Part shown: one piece after another, positions 1 through 3,532 of the stretch
Layout: every line of letters starts with the position of its first letter
How positions within the stretch are numbered: the first letter of the stretch is position 1
Origin: Acidimicrobiia bacterium
Lineage (GTDB): Bacteria > Actinomycetota > Acidimicrobiia > Spongiisociales > UBA5794
NCBI GenBank assembly: GCA_030599515.1
Contig: JAUVNV010000155.1
Location: forward strand, 1 to 6,112
DNA: 6,112 nt
Reading direction: 5' to 3'
Made by a program: the position numbers and the translations under genes
The notes under the pieces: generated by a model
Seen by the model: only the letters and a program-made list of their open reading frames with translations
The model's database searches: none
What the model was told of the DNA's origin: nothing

Positions 1-1
1 C

Positions 2-280
2 GAATTCGTGGCAGCGCTCCCGCCTGCGCTTCGCCGTTCAACGGACGTGTCCATCATCGGTGGAGCCGTCGGAGCGGAGGTCGACGGTGTGATCATTTTG
101 CTCGGGAGGCCTACGGACATGGCCGCGAAAGCGGCGGCGGTCGAGGCGCTCATCGCCACGGGCATCGAGCGTGGGAGCCGGATCGACGTGACCGCTCCGC
201 TTCGCCCTGCGGTCGCTCCACCTCAGTCTCAACTGGAAGGTGAGACGGAGACACTAGAAGAGTCTCAAGCTTCGGACTAA
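2..280 (+). CDS. ftsQ: Cell division protein FtsQ (DivIB family), C-terminal fragment
   Basis: This is the last ~92 codons of a gene whose start lies before the window; the frame is open from base 2. FtsQ/DivIB is a bitopic membrane protein of the FtsQLB divisome complex whose extracytoplasmic beta domain helps control septal peptidoglycan synthesis. What is visible fits the end of that domain: LPPALRR, then GVIILLGRPTDMAAKAAAVE (the 'x-LG-x-P-x-x-x-x-x-K' stretch near the FtsQ C-terminus), then RIDVTAPLRPAV, the usual closing 'IDV-x-x-P-x-x-P' motif. A polar acidic tail (GETETLEESQASD) follows. The POTRA domain and membrane helix are off the left edge. The identification also rests on position, immediately upstream of ftsZ. 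No ftsA lies between them, as is usual in Actinobacteria. The GTG at base 8 is internal, not the real start. Confidence 0.85.
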   Translation, partial: EFVAALPPALRRSTDVSIIGGAVGAEVDGVIILLGRPTDMAAKAAAVEALIATGIERGSRIDVTAPLRPAVAPPQSQLEGETETLEESQASD

Positions 281-297
281 CCTTGTTGCACCTGCGC

Positions 298-303
298 GGG
301 AGG
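298..303 (+). promoter_or_regulatory. Shine-Dalgarno site of ftsZ
   Basis: GGGAGG lies 10 nt before the ATG at 314, inside the 33-bp ftsQ-ftsZ gap. It is the clearest ribosome binding site in the window and supports the ATG at 314. I see no convincing promoter hexamers in this gap, so ftsZ transcription probably enters from upstream or from within ftsQ. Confidence 0.65.
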
Positions 304-313
304 CCCAGCACAC

Positions 314-1399
314 ATGACTGATTCGAAGCTTTCACCCCATACCTATCTGGCCGTCATCAAAGTGGTCGGAGTGGGTGGTGGCGGCGTCAATGCCGTGAAC
401 CGTATGATCGAGGCCGGCGTCGGCGGCGTCGAGTTCATCGCGGTCAACACGGATGCTCAGGCACTCATCATGTCTGACGCCGATCTCAAGCTCGATATCG
501 GTCGCGATTCGACTCGCGGCCTTGGGGCGGGAGCGAATCCCGAGGTCGGTCGCGAAGCAGCGGACGAGCACCGTGCCGAGATCGAGGACGCTCTGACCGG
601 CGCAGACATGGTGTTCATCACAGCAGGCGAAGGTGGAGGAACCGGAACCGGTGCGGCTCCCGTGGTGGCCGAGGTTGCGAAGTCACTAGGCGCGCTGACC
701 GTCGGCGTCGTCACACGCCCGTTCGGATTCGAAGGTCGGCGCCGCTCGGTTGCCGCGGAGCAGGGCATCCAGACCCTGAAGCAGGCCGTCGACACGCTGA
801 TCATCATCCCGAACGAGCGTCTCCTGGAGATCGCGGACGACCAGACCCCGGTCGTTGATGCCTTCAAGATGGCCGACGAGATCCTCACGAACGGTGTTAA
901 GGGGATCACTGATCTCATCACGACGCCGGGTCTCATCAACGTCGACTTCGCGGATGTGAAGACGGTGATGTCCGAGGCTGGATCCGCCGTGATGGGGATC
1001 GGACAGTCGACGGGTGACAGCCGCGCCCAGCAGGCAGCGGAGAAAGCGATCGCAAGCCCGTTGCTCGAAACGTCGATGGACGGGGCCCGAGGCGTGCTCC
1101 TCTCGATCGCCGGTCCGCGAGAGATGACGCTCCACGAGGTGTCTACGGCGGCCTCGATCGTTGCCGATCACTCGGACGGGGACGCGAACATCATCTTCGG
1201 CGCCGTCGTCGACGATTCCCTCGGGGACGAGATGCGGGTGACCGTCATCGCCGCCGGGTTCGAGAAGGAGCAGGCGCGGAACGCGTTCACGTCCGCTCCC
1301 ACGGTCGGCGTCCCGATCGTACGCACGACCCCGGATGAGGCGGACGGTCACGAGGATGGCACCGATGAGATGGAGATCCCGGGATTCGTCCAGGGATGA
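314..1399 (+). CDS. ftsZ: Cell division GTPase FtsZ
   Basis: FtsZ is the tubulin-like GTPase that polymerises into the cytoplasmic Z-ring and recruits the divisome. The protein has 361 residues. The GTP-binding half begins with the GGGG loop at about residues 21-24. NTDAQAL follows at 45-51 and the tubulin signature GGGTGTG at 107-113. The T7 synergy loop NVDFAD (N209, D211, D214) supplies the residues that complete GTP hydrolysis across the subunit interface. The core ends near residue 316 (VTVIAAGF). A linker of only about 30 residues follows, then a conserved C-terminal peptide, EMEIPGFVQG, which in relatives binds SepF and other partners. The N-terminus, with YLAVIKVVG just before the glycine loop, is typical of Actinobacteria. 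The ATG at 314 is chosen because of the GGGAGG site and family length. The stop overlaps the start of pgeF (ATGA), indicating translational coupling. All catalytic motifs are intact. Confidence 0.98.
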   Translation: MTDSKLSPHTYLAVIKVVGVGGGGVNAVNRMIEAGVGGVEFIAVNTDAQALIMSDADLKLDIGRDSTRGLGAGANPEVGREAADEHRAEIEDALTGADMVFITAGEGGGTGTGAAPVVAEVAKSLGALTVGVVTRPFGFEGRRRSVAAEQGIQTLKQAVDTLIIIPNERLLEIADDQTPVVDAFKMADEILTNGVKGITDLITTPGLINVDFADVKTVMSEAGSAVMGIGQSTGDSRAQQAAEKAIASPLLETSMDGARGVLLSIAGPREMTLHEVSTAASIVADHSDGDANIIFGAVVDDSLGDEMRVTVIAAGFEKEQARNAFTSAPTVGVPIVRTTPDEADGHEDGTDEMEIPGFVQG

Positions 1400-2025
1400 T
1401 CCGGCCCGCGGGATTCCGCGGAGCGGCCTTCGGTGACGCCGAAGACGGGAACGGTCGGGACGACCTGGACCGGCGCGCGTTCATCTCCGATGAACTGGGT
1501 ATCTCGCGAGCGTGGGCATTCGTTCGTCAGGTGCACGGAGGTGTCGTACGCGCCGTGGACCAACCGGGTTCCGCCGGTTCCGCCGACGGCCTGATCACCG
1601 ATCAACCGGGGCTCCCATTGGCGATCGCAACGGCGGACTGCATGCCGATCATCATCGAAGGGGATCGCTCGGTAGCCATTCTCCACGCCGGGTGGCGCGG
1701 GGTCGTGGCCGGGATCGTGGGCGCCGGCATCGAAGCGATGAAGGCACTCGATGATACGCCGAGGCGGGCCGCGATCGGTCCCTCGATTGGGCCTTGCTGC
1801 TATGAAGTGGGCGACGAAGTCAGATCGGCCGTCGGCGACTACGCATCGCGAACGACCTCTTCGACACCGAGTGTCGATCTGTGGTCCGCCGCGGCTGCGC
1901 AACTCTCAGATCTCGACGTTTGGAGATCGGACATCTGCACATACACGGAACCGGGATTGCGATCGTATCGTCGAGACGCGACCACAGAGCGACAGGTGGC
2001 GGTGGCGTGGCTACCAGAGAGCTGA
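1396..2025 (+). CDS. pgeF: PgeF/YfiH/LACC1-family protein (peptidoglycan editing factor, 'polyphenol oxidase' domain), short form
   Basis: Family members (YfiH, YlmD, human LACC1/FAMIN) are metal-binding enzymes. In E. coli, PgeF removes peptidoglycan precursors carrying L-Ser in place of L-Ala; purine nucleoside phosphorylase activity is also reported in the family, and older databases call them laccases. The metal triad is intact: H47 in QVHG, C82 in ATADCMPI and H97 in HAGWRG. IGPSIGPCCYEVG follows at about 126-138, and CTYTEPGLRSYRRD stands near the end. At 209 residues it is shorter than the usual ~240-270. The missing part is N-terminal: the common F-T-x-R-x-G-G-x-S segment is replaced by FGDAEDGNGRDDLDRR. 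The start ATG overlaps the ftsZ stop (ATGA) and has no well-spaced Shine-Dalgarno, so translation is probably coupled to ftsZ. A gene of this family next to ftsZ is usual in Actinobacteria. The family call is firm; the exact substrate is inferred. Confidence 0.92.
   Translation: MIRPAGFRGAAFGDAEDGNGRDDLDRRAFISDELGISRAWAFVRQVHGGVVRAVDQPGSAGSADGLITDQPGLPLAIATADCMPIIIEGDRSVAILHAGWRGVVAGIVGAGIEAMKALDDTPRRAAIGPSIGPCCYEVGDEVRSAVGDYASRTTSSTPSVDLWSAAAAQLSDLDVWRSDICTYTEPGLRSYRRDATTERQVAVAWLPES
1994..1999 (+). promoter_or_regulatory. Shine-Dalgarno site deciding the yggS start
   Basis: AGGTGG lies inside the 3' end of pgeF, 7 nt before the GTG at 2007. It supports that GTG over in-frame starts further upstream, such as 1881, whose extra residues do not resemble the family. 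Confidence 0.5.
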
Positions 2026-2699
2026 TCGACATCCGCAGGCGAATTGCATCCGCAGCGAAGCGCTCGGATCGAGACCCGGAATGCGTGTTGTTGCTCGCCG
2101 TGTCGAAGGGACGATCCGACGCGGCGGTGAGGGATCTGTACGAAGCCGGGCAGCGGGCGTTCGGGGAGAACCGTCCCTTGGGGCTCCGCCAACGCATCGA
2201 AGGGGATCTACCGGAAGACATCGACTGGCATTTCGTCGGGAACGTCCAACGCCGGGCGATCAAGACGATCGCACCGTCGATCGTCCTGCTCCACTCCCTC
2301 GATCGCATGAGTCTCGCAGATGCGTGGATTCGGCTCGATGAACCGCCGCCGGTGCTGATCGAAGTCAACATCGGAGAGGAGCCGCAGAAGCACGGATTCG
2401 CCCCATCCGAGCTTCCCGGCGTTGCCGACCATCTCACGATCGGGGGTGTATCGGTTCGGGGGCTGATGATCATCCCGCCGAGAGAAGCCACGGCCGAGGA
2501 GGGCCGCCGGTGGTTCGTTGCGCTGCGTCGGCTCCGGGACGATCTGGTGGCCGACCATCCGCACGCCCGTGATCTCTCGATGGGGATGACGGACGACTTC
2601 GAGATAGCCGTAGAAGAGGGTGCGAGCATCGTTCGCGTGGGACGGGCTATCTTTGGAACCGCGAACGACGGAATCAACGGACACTCTGACGAGGATTGA
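2007..2699 (+). CDS. yggS: YggS/PLPBP-family pyridoxal phosphate homeostasis protein
   Basis: This is a single-domain, alanine-racemase-fold (type III) PLP-binding protein that acts as a PLP carrier and homeostasis factor without known catalytic activity. With the GTG start it has 230 residues, normal for the family. The PLP-binding lysine is K34 in LLAVSKGRS. Other family landmarks are FGENR (52-56), DWHFVGNVQ (73-81, usually WHFIGHLQ), LLHSLDR, VLIEVNIGEEPQKHG (116-130), VRGLMIIPP (150-158), LSMGMTDDFE (190-199) and IVRVGRAIFG (208-217), the last two forming the phosphate-contacting end. The GTG at 2007 is chosen because it has a Shine-Dalgarno 7 nt upstream and gives the expected N-terminal helix (REL-x-x-IRRRI). 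The frame stays open further upstream, but those residues are pgeF sequence read in another frame. It overlaps pgeF by 19 nt and ends 2 nt before sepF. Its place between pgeF and sepF is conserved in Gram-positive dcw clusters, though its link to division is not understood. Confidence 0.95.
   Translation: MATRELIDIRRRIASAAKRSDRDPECVLLLAVSKGRSDAAVRDLYEAGQRAFGENRPLGLRQRIEGDLPEDIDWHFVGNVQRRAIKTIAPSIVLLHSLDRMSLADAWIRLDEPPPVLIEVNIGEEPQKHGFAPSELPGVADHLTIGGVSVRGLMIIPPREATAEEGRRWFVALRRLRDDLVADHPHARDLSMGMTDDFEIAVEEGASIVRVGRAIFGTANDGINGHSDED
2691..2694 (+). promoter_or_regulatory. Shine-Dalgarno site deciding the sepF start
   Basis: GAGG lies at the end of yggS, 7 nt before the ATG at 2702. A TTG at 2696, which overlaps the yggS stop, is too close to this site to use it. 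The ATG is therefore preferred. Confidence 0.5.
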
Positions 2700-2701
2700 C
2701 T

Positions 2702-3259
2702 ATGGCAACGTTCTGGCAGAAGACGCTCTTCTACCTCGGCCTCGTCGACGACGATGCCGCCGACGGCGCTGACGTCGCAACCGACGCACCCCTTGGCAGC
2801 GTTGGCGCCGAGTCGCCGCGTGTGGTGACGGCTCGCCCACCGGGAAGCATCGCAGGCCGTCGTATCGATCCGCCGACGTCGGATCGCAGAGAGTCGTCCT
2901 GGGATCACACCGAGGCCGGCGTTTACGTTCAGTCGGGGACAACGTCGAACCGGTCGGCAGGCGCAGTCCAGACCTCGCCCCCCGGGACGACCGACATCAT
3001 CGTGGCACGCAATTTCTCAGATGCTCAGATGCTCGCCGACGGCATCCGATCAGGTCGTGCTCTCGTGCTCGACCTCCGATCGACCGAGCCTGAGATGGTT
3101 CGCCGGCTTGTCGATTTCACATCGGGACTCACATATGCGCTCGATGGAAAGATGGCGAAGATCTCTCAGGGCGTCGTCCTGGTCAGCCCGTCGGGCGTGG
3201 CGGTGAGCGGCGAGGAGCTCGACCGTCTCGCCACGCTCGGGCTCTATCGATCGTCCTGA
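2702..3259 (+). CDS. sepF: Cell division protein SepF
   Basis: SepF is a cytoplasmic protein that binds the C-terminal peptide of FtsZ and tethers it to the membrane through an N-terminal amphipathic helix. It is the expected membrane anchor in Actinobacteria, which lack FtsA. The protein has 185 residues. The N-terminus, MATFWQKTLFYLGLVDDD, matches the helix plus 'YLGLV-acidic' motif of the family. A disordered, charged linker rich in A, S, T, P and R spans about 19-95. The compact SepF domain spans about 97-175: TDIIVARNFSDAQMLADGIR, then LVLDLRSTEPEMVRRLVDF, then SGLTYALDGKMAKISQGV and LVSPSGVAVS. The YALDG-K motif and the alternating 'V-L-D-L-R' strand are diagnostic. It starts 2 nt after yggS and ends 3 nt before yggT. 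Its partner ftsZ is encoded in the same probable operon. Nothing appears missing. Confidence 0.96.
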   Translation: MATFWQKTLFYLGLVDDDAADGADVATDAPLGSVGAESPRVVTARPPGSIAGRRIDPPTSDRRESSWDHTEAGVYVQSGTTSNRSAGAVQTSPPGTTDIIVARNFSDAQMLADGIRSGRALVLDLRSTEPEMVRRLVDFTSGLTYALDGKMAKISQGVVLVSPSGVAVSGEELDRLATLGLYRSS

Positions 3260-3262
3260 TTC

Positions 3263-3532
3263 ATGCTGGTCACGCTCGTCTGCGGCCTTCTTCAGCTTGC
3301 GATCTGGATCATCATCGCTTGGATCGTTCTGAGCTACGTTGTCTCATTCGGACGACTGGGGTTCGATCATCCGGTCCGGCGCCTCTACGACGCTCTCTCC
3401 GGGGCGATCGAGCCGGTCATGAGACCGATTCGAGGTGTCATCCCTCCCGTGAGGGTCGGGGGGGCGGCGCTCGACCTTTCGCCGCTCATCCTCATCATCG
3501 GTGTGTCCCTGCTGCTCAGGTTCATCTGCTGA
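3263..3532 (+). CDS. yggT: YggT-family small membrane protein
   Basis: This 89-residue integral membrane protein has two hydrophobic segments, about 2-26 (LVTLVCGLLQLAIWIIIAWI) and about 70-88 (LSPLILIIGVSLLLRFI). The family signature lies between and into the second helix: a basic loop (HPVRRLYDALSGAIEPVMRP), then IRGVIPP, then G-G-x-x-LDLSP. One YggT repeat is present; proteobacterial forms often have two, and Gram-positive forms usually one. The biochemical role is not established. Linkage to sepF is widespread and suggests a membrane function related to division or osmotic tolerance. The ATG at 3263 follows the sepF stop by 3 nt and has no recognisable Shine-Dalgarno, so reinitiation after sepF is likely. 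The protein ends in Cys89. The stop codon at 3530-3532 touches the ileS stop on the other strand. Confidence 0.93.
   Translation: MLVTLVCGLLQLAIWIIIAWIVLSYVVSFGRLGFDHPVRRLYDALSGAIEPVMRPIRGVIPPVRVGGAALDLSPLILIIGVSLLLRFIC

Noticed and set aside
285..313. TTGCAC as a possible -35 element before ftsZ
   Set aside because: No acceptable -10 sequence stands 16-18 nt downstream, so a promoter here is not supported.
686..1351. A 221-codon open frame on the minus strand opposite ftsZ
   Set aside because: The translation is dominated by R, D, G and H with no motif, and it lies wholly within the strongly conserved ftsZ gene.
1881..2006. An upstream in-frame start giving yggS 42 extra residues
   Set aside because: The extra residues are pgeF sequence read in another frame and do not resemble the YggS N-terminus; the GTG at 2007 has a Shine-Dalgarno and gives family length.
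2696..2701. A TTG start for sepF overlapping the yggS stop
   Set aside because: The ATG at 2702 is better spaced from GAGG (7 nt) and yields the typical M-A-x-x-x-x-x-x-x-x-YLGL N-terminus.
1820..2908. A 362-codon open frame on the minus strand opposite pgeF, yggS and sepF
   Set aside because: It is antisense to three well-recognised genes. Its translation is rich in R, S and P with no recognisable domain, as expected for a stop-poor shadow frame in GC-rich DNA.
3442..3455. CCCTC/GAGGG hairpin with a 4-nt loop
   Set aside because: It has only a 5-bp stem, is inside the yggT coding sequence ahead of its second membrane helix, and has no T-run, so it is most likely chance.
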